Assembly (NCBI RefSeq): GCF_954871325.1 | Contig: NC_088776.1 | Span: 60,908,954 to 60,972,953, forward strand | Direction of reading: 5' to 3' | DNA: 64,000 bases | DNA from: Gordionus sp. m RMFG-2023 | Lineage: Eukaryota > Nematomorpha > Gordioida > Chordodea > Parachordodidae | In this document: in pieces, positions 1-9,539 of the stretch | Layout: each line of letters starts with the position of its first letter | Position numbering within the stretch: the first letter of the stretch is position 1 | Translations under genes and position numbers: made by a program | The notes under the pieces: model-generated | Told to the model about the DNA's origin: nothing | Databases searched by the model: none | What the model saw: only the letters and a program-made list of their open reading frames with translations

Positions 1-747
1 TTTATTAATCAGATTTATCAAATTAGTTTTTAAGGGTTTTTTAATTGAGTGATATATAATTCAATTGCTTATTAGTATTAAGGCCATTAAGAGCTGTAAG
101 GATTTTGATAAAGTTGTATTTCATAGGGTAAAAAGAATATATAATTTTGGAAGATATAAGAATAATATTGCTGCTAAAACTACTGTGTTAAAATGATGAT
201 GTAAAATAAATAAATAATTCCTGAATCTTTTTGATGAATATAAATTTTGGTAGATATTAAAATAATATTGCTGCTAAAACTACTGCTAATGAAATTATTA
301 TTAAGGTCAAAGTTTTGGAAAATTAATGTAAGTTGTAATTACTGTTAAAATGATGATGTATTAATGTTTTCTGATTAGCTCTTTTTGGAAACCAAATCTT
401 ATGATAAATTGAGTAAGTCACAGAATAATTATTCCAATCCAGAATGATGAATCTTGATGTAAAACATATTGAGTGTTATAGGTAATATCCTTTTTCCTTA
501 TCTAATAGTATTATCAATAATTAGGAATGTTAATCTCCTTGGAAGTCATTATATTAATTTTGAAAATTAGCAAAATAATTTTGTTGACCGCATTTTGTAA
601 ATTTTAAGATCTTATTTTGTCGATTATATTTTTTATTAGGATGGAAAATAAATAATTATTGTTTATAATTCAATTAATACATTTTCTACTAGCCAAATTG
701 GTATAAATGGATGATTAACATCACAGATATCTGAGCATTGACCATAA
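1..747 (+). other. Exon-like pieces at window edge, gene unrecognised
   Basis: Several short stretches look like exons. Positions 76-127 follow a TTATTAG acceptor, read IKAIKSCKDFDKVVFHR and end at GG|GTAAAA. Positions 379-412 follow CTGATTAG and end at a consensus GTAAGT. Positions 443-481 follow CCAATCCAG, read MMNLDVKHIECY and end at G|GTAATA. I could not chain them in one open phase: joining the second to the third creates an immediate stop. They may belong to a gene that begins before the window, or may be chance. No family is recognised. Confidence 0.2.
138..287. repeat. Direct repeat, about 45 bp, two copies
   Basis: The sequence around AATATTGCTGCTAAAACTACTG occurs at about 138-183 and again at about 240-287, with its leading AATTTTGG(A/T)AGATAT. 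A shorter shared string, GTTAAAATGATGATGTA, follows the first copy and recurs near 343-360. It looks like a local duplication with drift. Confidence 0.6.
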
Positions 748-1038
748 GCAGGGTTGCCATGTCTCCCCCCATCAGTGGGAGTCTCCCACAATTTTTTAGT
801 TTACCCACATACATCTCACTCCCACAAAACTCCCACAATTAGAAATCTCCCACAAAAAGCTCCCACAATTTTTTTTAGCATTATAATGTTTTTAATATAT
901 AAATAATAATTTTGAGAGACAGTATTTGATTATTTTATATTTTTAAAATAAATTTTAAATATTTATTCGAAAAATATGTCTAGTTTTTTTATTTTATTTT
1001 TCCGCTCTAAAATATATTTTTTATAAAATTCTCCAATT

Positions 1039-1206
1039 CTCCACTCGACATTTTCAAAATTTTTGTGTTAGAAAGAATAGAAGTTAGAACAGTATGTATA
1101 ATTATTATAAATATATTTTAAATTACTTAATATATTTTATATCGTTATCTAGAATTGCAGTGCTCCACTCGACATTTTCAAAATTTTTGTGTTAGAAGAA
1201 TAGAAC
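1039..1206. repeat. Direct repeat, about 42 bp, inside hAT relic
   Basis: CTCCACTCGACATTTTCAAA and the following TTTTTGTGTTAGAA occur at about 1039-1083 and 1163-1206, some 122 bp apart. The first copy carries extra AG bases at its end. This may be a subterminal repeat of the surrounding hAT-like element. Confidence 0.7.
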
Positions 1207-1390
1207 TTTTAGAAGTGGATATTATATCCCATATACCAAACAGATTTAAGTAATAAAATGTTCTATTTTGCTAATAATTTTATCTTACTGTAAAATTAAA
1301 ATAATATATTAAGCACTAAATTGATAAAATTTTAAGAATAAATGATTTTAAATGGCTGTTCTGGCCAAATTAATAGATATTTAATATAAC

Positions 1391-1705
1391 TTTGCAAGAA
1401 TATATTCCCAGTACTTAAAGTTAGATGGTCTAAAAGCAGAGGAGAAATGGGTGGAATTTTTTCGTAATAACGATAAATCTCCATGCTTCTCCTTACCTCA
1501 TTCTAATGCCTCATCGGAGCGCATTTTTAGCCTGATGAGGACTGCCTGGAGAAAGGAGAGAAATCGAATTGCTTTAACAACATTAGAGGCCGAGTTAATG
1601 GTTAAACAAAATTATAAAATGTCATGCCAGGAATTTTATAAATATCTTAATAACGACGGTAAACGTTTAGTTCCATTATTTAAATCTCAAATAAAATATA
1701 ATTAA
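1391..1705 (+). pseudogene. hAT transposase C-terminal fragment
   Basis: An open frame of about 105 codons ends in TAA at 1703-1705. It holds the hAT C-terminal dimerisation signature: LPHSNASSERIFSLM, then WRKERNRIALTTLEAELMVK. In this family the pattern is P-x-S-x-x-E-R-x-F-S followed by K/R-x-R-N-x-L. The frame starts after a possible acceptor (TTCCCAG, before TACTTAAAG), so it may be the last exon of a larger transposase. The catalytic RNase-H-like core is not visible upstream, so this is a remnant. A domesticated hAT-derived host gene cannot be excluded. Confidence 0.6.
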
Positions 1706-2157
1706 CTATAACTATTTGACTTTCTATATTTTATAAAATCTTATTTATACATTTGCATAAAATCATATAAATTTATTTTTTACATTGTAAAATTAATATT
1801 TTGAATATTTTGGCAAATCATAAAAATAAAGAAGCATTACAATCTCCTCAAACATGACATCATATTAAATCTTATTAATAATTATCCGATAATAGTAATA
1901 ATATTTTTACTTTGGTATTTCTGCAGCATAATTTAGTCAACCTTTATTAAATTATATTCTTCTGATTGCAACTGCATATTAACAGCATATAGTAGATTTC
2001 CTATATGTAAAATTCCTAAATACACTTCTGCCATTTATTTTTGAAAATTTTTTCAAAATATTAGGACAGCTTTTATAATCTATTTATTTTTTAAAGGTTT
2101 GTAAAATTTTAAAATTCTACGATGGCGCGTATTAGGAGGAACCTGTAAACCAACATT

Positions 2158-2733
2158 ATGCTGACTCAATTCTGTAAATACACTCTGGTTTTTGCCAAAT
2201 TCACTGAGGAATTATCAGATCAGAAAGCTGCCATGCAATTCATTGCTAATGCCAAATCTGCCATATTTACCATTATATATGGTTAGCTATGTCTTTGGAT
2301 ATTTCACATCTGTAGAAAATTTTTTTAATAGTTTTATTGAAATGACATTAATTTTGTTGAAATAGGGGAGGATCAAGGGAAATGTTTTGATATCTCCTTA
2401 TTAGATGCATCTGTTAGAATTGCATATGTTTGCACATTTTTCAAATCGTCAAGAATTGACCTTCTTGATTTATATCCTAAAACATTGATGATAGCCTTGC
2501 TCATTTGTGTTCTACAAAGTATACTTTTCATTTATATTAGTCGTTAAATATTATGGGGAAAGATTCTACCAACATTGTGATGTTAATAGCTCTCTGAATG
2601 TTGTACTGCATGATAGGTATTTACCATTTCCGCAACTGTAGTTGCATCTGTATTATTTCTTATTTTTGAAGAATATTTTTGTTTTGCAATAGATGTTGAT
2701 AGACTGCCCTGTACTGATTTATGCTTTGAATAA
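2158..2733 (+). CDS. Unrecognised multi-exon gene (uncertain model)
   Basis: Three segments join in phase. Positions 2158-2281 run from an ATG (MLTQFCKYTLVFAKFTEELS onward) to TAT G|GTTAGC. Positions 2366-2518 follow GAAATAG, contain GEDQGKCFDISLLDAS and end A|GTATAC. Positions 2541-2616 follow TATATTAG, read VKYYGERFYQHCDVNSSLN and end AG|GTATTT. A last exon at 2703-2733 (LPCTDLCFE, stop) keeps phase. An alternative downstream frame, MLIDCPVLIYALNNMW joined to LVKESWRIKCLQELGNK (2690-2805), also looks coding, so the 3' end is unsettled. The second intron would be only 22 nt, so a degraded gene is possible. The helical character recalls HEAT-type proteins, but no family is recognised. Confidence 0.35.
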
Positions 2734-2829
2734 TATGTGGGTCATATTATATTTTGTTATTATAGTTGGTAAAAGAAAGTTGGAGAATAAAATGTTTACA
2801 GGAGTTGGGAAATAAGTTCATTAATATAA

Positions 2830-4640
2830 AGTTGTTTGTTATAAAAAATAGTTAATTATAAAGTTTTATGTTTATACACCCAAATATTTTATATCCCAAT
2901 AAATTAGATTCTTTACTGCGGTAACTCTTTATTATTCTTCAATTAAAATATATTTAATTTATTTCCACTTTCAAAGACGCGTCAAAAAAAAATATAATTT
3001 TCAATCCAAAATTCCAAAAAAAAAATAAATATAAATTCCAATTTTTTTGTCTTTTTTATAGATTCACAAAAATAAATATATATTTATTAATAATAAAATA
3101 AAATATATTAATTTCTAAAACAATGATGACTCATCCAAATACAATATTAATTTATATAGCGATGATTCATCAAAATTACAAATTTATTTTTAATCTTATG
3201 ATTTGACAAATAATAAAAGAGAATAATTTTATCATTAATAAAAATCTTACCCTTCTTGACATATAGGAATTTAAAAGTAAAATTAGAAGATTATAAAAAT
3301 TGTAAGCGGTATTGAGAAGAGAAGAAACGTTAATTGCGAAAAAGCAACTGGTAGTGAAATGGGGAAATCATTGGAAATATAAGGGTAAGAGAATAAAAAA
3401 TAATAAAAAGAAAATAATAAGGTTGTTGTTTTGTGTAATGGTTCATTATGTAAAAAGAAAAAGGGGTATTGTGAATATGTTGTTAAAGATGTTAAGAAAA
3501 AAATTTGACTTGCTTACTGTGTGTAATATCCTGTGTAATCTACTCAATAAATTACAATGATGCTCACTCAATAAATTACAATGATGCAATTGATCTATTA
3601 CATTAACCATAATTTAATGATAATCAACAATGCTGGATAAGGATACCAAGCTTAAAAAAGAATGATCATGACTGACCAATGATGCAATGGATAAATCAAG
3701 CTATGACTCATTAATCAGGATAATTTGATAACAACTTAAACAATCGTTTAATCAAATATCAAATCGTCGTATACGTCAGAAATGAACGATACAATAATAC
3801 AAGAAAATATCAAAGATATGAAGTTTCGCTCAACGTCAATATCAAAAGTATTCCAATGATGCGAAATTTTGAATCAAAAGAATCTAAAAAAATATATATT
3901 CTTAAATTATATTTACGGTTAAATGTGGCATGCATTACCTTGAAAAGGGGGTACATGTTGTATTATAATAAATATTTATTTATTATATAAAAAATTATTA
4001 AAAAAATATTATTAAAAAAGAAATATATTATATTTTGTAAAAATCGGTGTTTATTGATTATTATTTTTTTTTGTAAAATCGTGAAAAATATATAATAAAG
4101 AAAAATAAAGAAGTGTTAAAAAATATTTTGTCTAAGAAAATCAAAGAATAAAAATGTATAGAAAATAAGGATAGAAAAATAATTATATTTTGATTTTATA
4201 AATTTATAAAATGCTTTTATAAAAAAATACTATTTAAAAATAAATTAAGACTGTTGGTATTTTATTGAGTGAATGTATAAAATATTAATCATAATATGAA
4301 TAATTTGTAATATTTTGTAAATAAGATATATTTAATGTATTATTTTGATATCCAATACTTGCATGAATATTGTAATATAATGATGTAATGAAAATATTAT
4401 GTACATTTATAATTATTTTCACTAATAGCAACTTCTTGAGTAATAATGCTTAATGATTTTATACATTTTTTGTACTATTGGGAAAAATTTCCAACCAAGA
4501 TCTTAATAATTTTAAAAAAATTTCTTAAGCCCACCTCAATCCCTAATAATTTTTAAAACCAAGCCAATATTAATTTTAAAGAATATTTTTTAAGCCCAGT
4601 TCAACCCATAATAATTAAAAAAATTTCCCAAGCCTGGAGA
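2830..4640. other. AT-rich stretch without recognised genes
   Basis: A lysine-rich open frame at 3312-3560 has no ATG context or family match and is probably chance. A 24-bp tandem duplication (ACTCAATAAATTACAATGAT unit) sits at 3542-3587. From about 4500 to 4650 an AAGCCCA-type phrase with TAATAATTTTAAAAAAATTTC recurs three times with drift. Nothing else was seen. Confidence 0.5.
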
Positions 4641-4652
4641 ATAAATTTATAA

Positions 4653-4980
4653 TTAATTAATGGGAAATCTCTGATTTACCAATTAGTCTATGAGTTAACT
4701 CCTAGTTATATATGGAAAAAAACATTTGAATTCGTAATAAGGGAAACTGGGAAAGCTTGGGCAAACCACTTATTAGAGAATCATGACAAAATGAGGTCTG
4801 CGCTAATATTATAAGAAATAACAAATATTACCGCGTATTATTGGAGATAACTCCAAAAATTAAGTTATGGAGAAAAATATGGATTGAAATTGTGTTCACT
4901 GCAATAATTCTTATCTTTGACGTACAGGGTAAATTGAATTTCTACTTGTTTAATAGTTATAATTATATTTTGATTATATA
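4653..4980 (+). pseudogene. Protein-like fragment with internal repeat, one frame shift
   Basis: From 4653 an open frame reads through LVYELTPSYIWKKTFEFVIR and TGKAWANHLLENHDKMRSAL to a stop at 4812. From about 4805 a second frame carries on with YYRVLLEITPKIKLWRKIWI and stays open to about 4978. The two parts resemble each other: (Y-x-L-V/L-x-E-L/I-T-P-x-x-x-W-x-K) appears in both. That suggests a protein of 40-45-residue helical repeats broken by one shift, or two exons. The family is not recognised. A donor-like CAGG|GTAAAT lies at about 4929. Confidence 0.35.
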
Positions 4981-5220
4981 AATCATATATCTATATATAA
5001 TATTAATAATTTGTAATATTTTGTAAATAGATATATTTAATGTATTACTTTGACACCCAATGTAAAATTTTGTAATGATAAATTATAATTTAAGGTTTTA
5101 ATATGGAATTCTACAATTTAATATAAAACTAAAGTTATAGGATCATCTGTTTGTATAGAGAAAAAAATAATAAGTAAAATTAAAAAATCAAAAAAATAAA
5201 AATGAATACGTAGCGATGAC

Positions 5221-5230
5221 ATGACGTCAT
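5221..5230. promoter_or_regulatory. CRE-like palindrome
   Basis: ATGACGTCAT is a perfect 10-bp palindrome containing the full CRE/ATF site TGACGTCA. It is followed within 3 bp by a half site, TGACGTAG. GC-containing perfect sites of this kind are rare in such AT-rich sequence. It lies immediately upstream of a small open frame. Function is inferred from sequence only. Confidence 0.35.
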
Positions 5231-5272
5231 GATGACGTAGTGAGGACATCGGAAAATTATAATATAGATGAA

Positions 5273-5470
5273 ATGGGTTTTATTTTGATAATTAATCATA
5301 GGCCTAATATTTTTGATAAAGTTTTTATTTATAAGGATTTTGGTTATCAAATTTTGTATAAAGAACTTAACCAATTAGATATAAATACTCAGTTAGTTAC
5401 GATATTATTATTTGTAATAATATATGTGCTATTCATTACATTGAAATTTCTGATAAGTAAATGTACCTAA
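5273..5470 (+). CDS. Small hypothetical protein with C-terminal membrane segment
   Basis: Starting at the first ATG, the frame gives 65 residues beginning MGFILIINHRPNIFDKVFIY and ending in a hydrophobic segment, TQLVTILLFVIIYVLFITL, with a short basic tail (KFLISKCT). This resembles a tail-anchored membrane protein or the last exon of a longer one. The open frame extends upstream to about 5225 without an ATG, so an exon reading is possible. No family is recognised. The CRE-like palindrome lies about 45 bp upstream. Confidence is low because AT-rich DNA yields hydrophobic frames by chance. Confidence 0.25.
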   Translation: MGFILIINHRPNIFDKVFIYKDFGYQILYKELNQLDINTQLVTILLFVIIYVLFITLKFLISKCT

Positions 5471-6504
5471 CCGATATAGTAACAAAGGTAGATAATAATT
5501 TAAATAAAGACAGTGTGGTGTCAGATAATTATTTAAAAAGAATATTTTACTTTAAAAGAAGTTCTAAATGAAATCAAGAAGGATAAATCAGAATAATATA
5601 AAGGATAATCCGTGCGATATTCCGGAATGTGCGGTGAGATCAGTGGTTATCCTCCAAGAAGTAAAATAAGTGAATATAATTCTATTATTCTAATTTTTTG
5701 AAGCTTTATTTATGGTTTTTGAACTATATCCATTTTTTATAAATATTTTTTTCGGATTTTTTATAAAATAATAAATATTTATTACTAAATTTTGGTATGC
5801 TCGTCGTCAATGACATTAGTATTTCATTCATTCATTCATTACCACGCCTAGAAATTGCACTGCATTTTCATCACTCACCAGGAGTTGGGCGTGCACCAAG
5901 TATATTCATTAGTATATAGATCCTATACACGATGTATATCCGTTTTATTATAGTGGACGGTACCACTATGTAGCCTGCTAGCGAAAGTGGTGATGTATTA
6001 GTTCCGTTACAGGCAGAAGAATGTTAAGAAATATAATGTCATGTAATAATGTATCTGAATCCTGATATGGTTATTTAGTGAGGCAACAAAAAAACAATAA
6101 TAACTCTTATATCTTGGTGAGTATTGAGAGTTTAAGTTAAGTTTGCATGATGAGTCCCTTCCTTGTTTGTCGTTCGGTGTGTCGATATCACGTGTCCTGT
6201 AGATTTTGTACGCTCTGTGCAAATAATATTTGGGTTCGTCGGTGTTATTGCGTTATTATTATAATCAGTGTTCGTTATCATTTTCTATTATTCCATTTGT
6301 TGTTGTAGCTGTTGTCGTTATTGTCGCCTATATCGTGTGTCCAGAAGAAAAAGTCGTGAGTTCATGAGGAAAGTTGTGTTGTCCAGATTATTATCATCAT
6401 CAAACATGCTTAGTTCTAGCCATTGCAAGAAAAGAAAAAGAAGAGAACAGATCTTATTTTAATTTAGGCCATATTTTACCATGTAGGTGTTTCTTTTTTG
6501 CTGA

Positions 6505-6686
6505 GTGCCTGAAATCTGCAAACGAGAAATTGATCAGGTCCATATCCTTCAAACATTTCGCCAACCAATAGTATTTGGGGGTAATTTCCTTCCTACCGTC
6601 AGAAGACCATTGGACGAGAAAATCATATTTTCCTACGAGTGTCTTAAGCTATGGGCTAGTAATTCTAGTCTCCTCAAGGGAATGAG
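6505..6686 (+). pseudogene. Open frame split by hAT insertion
   Basis: A frame of about 60 codons after an in-frame stop includes RQPIVFGGNFLPTVRRPLDE and SYECLKLWASNSSLLKGMS. It runs straight to the hAT insertion point. Removing the element and one copy of the 8-bp duplication keeps the frame open on the far side (LLIGRMSHLFQSEFEVTL, 11798-11850). That continuation is then cut by the MITE at 11854. This suggests the transposon hit a coding exon or an older element's gene. No family is recognised. Confidence 0.3.
6679..6686 (+). repeat. hAT target-site duplication, left copy
   Basis: GGAATGAG is identical to 11791-11798. The 8-bp length is diagnostic of hAT superfamily insertion. Confidence 0.9.
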
Positions 6687-8165
6687 TAGTGTTGTTAAAA
6701 AGTCGAGTTCACCAGACTCCGACTCAGAGTCTCGAGTCGTTAGTCGAATATGTCGACTAACTCAAACTCAAGTCGTGAACTCGAGTCGTGAACTCAAGTC
6801 GACCCAAGTCGTGAACTTAAGTTCTTAAAATATTCGTCCTCTAGTCGACTAGAGGACGAATATTTTATGAACTTGAGTCGTCGACTCGAGTCGTGAACTC
6901 AAGTCGACTCAAGTTGTGAACTCAAGTCGACTCAAGTTGTGAACTCAAGTCGACTCAAGTTGTGAACTCAAGTCGACTCAAGTTGTGAACTCAAGTCGAC
7001 TCAAGTCGTAAACTTAAGTTCTTAAAATATTCATCCTCTAGTCGACTATGAGTCGACTAGAGGACGAATATTTTATGAACTTGAGTTGACTAGAGGACGA
7101 ATATTTCAGATATATTATTATTGATATTTGTTGTTATTTACTTTTTACTTTAGATCCAACTTGAGTTGTGAATACAAAATATATAGTTATCGACTAGAGG
7201 ACGAATAGTTCTCTGAACTTGAGTCGTCAATTTAAGTCGATTAGAGGACGAATATTTCAAATTAATAATATTTATTAAATATTTTTTCTGCTTTTTACAT
7301 TTTTTACATGACACTTCTAATTTGAATTGTGAAAACTGAAAAGAATTATATAAATGAGTCGACTATATGATGAATATTCCAAATTAGTTATTATGAAAAT
7401 ATTTTTTGTTTTTTATATTTTTTTACTTTAGACTTCCAACTTGAGTCTTGACGTGAATAAGAAGTATATATTTGAAGTTGAGTCGACTAGAGGAAGAAAA
7501 GTTCTATGAACATGAGTCGACTAGAGGACGAATATTTTTAATATTATTAATTAAGATATTTTTTGTTTTTACATTTTTTACTTTAGACTTCCAGTTGAGT
7601 CGTGAATACATATATAGTTGAGTAGATTAGAGGACGAATAGTTCAAATTAATTGTTATTATTTAAGATTCTATTATTTACATTTTTGTACTTAAAAATTT
7701 CAACTTGAGTCGTCAATTTGTGTCGACTAGAGGACGAATATTTTAAATTAATTATTAAGATATTTGATCTGTTATTTACATTTTATTACTTAAGACTTCC
7801 AACTTGAATTATGAATACCAATTATTTACTTCATTAACTTATTCCTCATTTTACTTGATCAAATAAATTCATTAACATTTTTTGATTGAATACTCAAAAA
7901 AATTCTTATTTACATTTATTTGATTGAATAATATTCTCAAATAATAAAATATTTTGCAGGTATCTGAATATTTTGAAATTATATCTCAACCATATTTTGA
8001 ATTTTATATAAGACAGACATGTGATAATAATCAAAACTATGAGATGACGGGTGAATCTTCTTTAGCATTCCTCCTCATCTGTATTTACTATATATTAAGT
8101 ATATTTATAGTCCCTCTTTTAGGTAATTATTTTATTTAGTCATTAATGGTTAATAACTATTAAAA
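6687..8165 (+). repeat. Left foldback arm of hAT element
   Basis: Starting with TAGTGTTGTTAA, the arm carries a 23-bp tandem array (GTGAACTCAAGTCGACTCAA plus GTT, about five units, 6893-7010). Spaced copies of GTCGACTAGAGGACGAATA follow at roughly 50-150-bp intervals to 7740. The arm ends in a non-repetitive part (about 7830-8165) that is also mirrored in the right arm (for example GAGATGACGGGTGAATCTTC at 8041). Confidence 0.8.
6827..6866. repeat. Perfect 40-bp palindrome in left arm
   Basis: AAAATATTCGTCCTCTAGTC is followed directly by its exact reverse complement. The centre is the SalI-like GTCGAC. It forms a perfect hairpin with no loop. A related, slightly interrupted copy lies at about 7025-7075. 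Confidence 0.9.
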
Positions 8166-8710
8166 TATTTTAATAATATCAAATGTACTTGTCCAAGATA
8201 CATATATAAAATTAGAAGAAAAAAATAAATATACGTGTTTAAAAAATAGCGATAAAATTAAACAAATCTGGCCAGAAAGTTCGTACTTAATTCTGAACTA
8301 TGATATAGCGATACTATGAAATCTAGACATACTGACACATTTAATGAAGGTGTCATGACCGGTCTGTTGTTTTGAATCCTCTTTTTCTAATACCGGAAAT
8401 TATTTTAAAACTCAAAAAATAGAAGATTTATTATATTTAAATTTATAAATATAAAAAATAAGAAAAAAAATTCTATTATGATTATTTACTAGATTAGATT
8501 GAAAATATATTTTATTTTTAAACAAAATATTTTTATCTGGGATGGCATTGTGTGTTTTTATTGATTCAATCGATCCTCATGTGTTGAAGTTGAGTCAATT
8601 TTATGACATTTTTTTAAAAAAATTTTAAATATAAAAAAAACAAAAAATGCATGTGTTGTATATATTTTATACAATACCATACATGGTATTGAATCTTTTT
8701 TATATTTAAT

Positions 8711-9010
8711 CTAATAATTAATTTAATAAAATTCTAAGATATAAAATAAAATTAAAAGTATTTTAAAAATACCATATTTTGTATTAATATTTTGTTTTAG
8801 ATTTATTATTTATATGACTGCAGCATATATTAATTTTAATCTTATTCGAATAAATACTGATATAAAAAAAATAAACAATATTAAATTTTAAATATTTATT
8901 TTATTAAAATTCTAACTTAAAAATAAAATTAAAAGTATTTTAAAATTCCATATTTTGTATTGATAGATTGAAGATTTATTTTTTATATGACTGCGGCGTA
9001 TATTAATTTC
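8711..9010. repeat. Direct duplication inside hAT interior
   Basis: A block with AAAATAAAATTAAAAGTATT, then ATATTTTGTATT, then GACTGC(A/G)GC(A/G)TATATTAATTT occurs at about 8711-8838 and again at about 8901-9010, some 175-190 bp apart. It precedes the transposase remnant. Confidence 0.6.
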
Positions 9011-9137
9011 TTATTCGACTCTGTGAATGACTCAGAAAATGTTAGTAACTTTGACAAAAATGAGGACGTGAACGACATTAACCTAATGCCTGATGATATA
9101 GACCCTTATTCGGAAGTAAAATTATAAGTTTCACGTC

Positions 9138-9200
9138 AATCGGCGGAAAATTCGGCGCACGACAATTCGGCGCAGAAAACTCGGCGCGGCGTTAACTCGG
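9138..9200. repeat. GC-rich TTCGGCGCA short tandem repeat
   Basis: Four drifting units built on (A)ATTCGGCGCA/CTCGGCGCG follow one another just before the transposase fragment. The base composition is very unlike the surroundings. It could be an inserted satellite fragment. Confidence 0.5.
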
Positions 9201-9379
9201 ATCCTACATTGTCGCTGATTGCAAAAGATTTTCTTGCCCAGCAATCATCAAGTGTGCCGAGTGAGAGAGCCTTTAGCAAGACAGTGGATTTCTTGACGAA
9301 AAAAAGAAATAGGATGTCACCATCCACCTTAAAGCATTGTTTATCCTTGAATAACTGGGATATCGATATATGGCAATAA
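9194..9379 (+). pseudogene. hAT transposase C-terminus (62 codons with stop)
   Basis: The frame reads NSDPTLSLIAKDFLAQQSSS, then VPSERAFSKTVDFLTKKRNR and MSPSTLKHCLSLNNWDIDIW before TAA. This is the hAT dimerisation region (family pattern P-S/T-x-E-R-x-F-S, then K-R-N/R-x-x-S-P-x-x-x-x-x-L-x-x-L-x-x-W). It is the only piece of transposase visible inside the 5.1-kb element. The DDE/RNase-H core and BED finger are absent, so the element depends on a transposase from elsewhere. The fragment itself has no internal stop. Confidence 0.8.
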
Positions 9380-9539
9380 TATTTATATTTTTTTCTTATG
9401 TTATACCATATAATATTTTTCTCTTATGTTATATTTATATTATTATATCTTATTTAGAAACAGAAAAATAAAGTAAATTATGTAATTGTTGTTTGATTAG
9501 ATTAAGATAAGATAATTCTTTACTAAAGAGGTGATTTTT

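Larger units (their letters stand above)
748..1990 (+). mobile_element. hAT-like DNA transposon relic, right end not found
   Basis: The left end reads CAGGGTTGCCATGTCTCCC, typical of hAT-type termini. It is followed by a subterminal array of CTCCCACAA-like units (about 763-870). A hAT transposase C-terminus lies inside at 1391-1705. No matching TGGCAACCCTG terminus or 8-bp duplication was found downstream, so the right boundary is a guess and the link between terminus and transposase is inferred. A similar but not identical terminus (inverted GGTTGCCAGATCTC) ends just before the N gap at about 14386. Confidence 0.4.
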
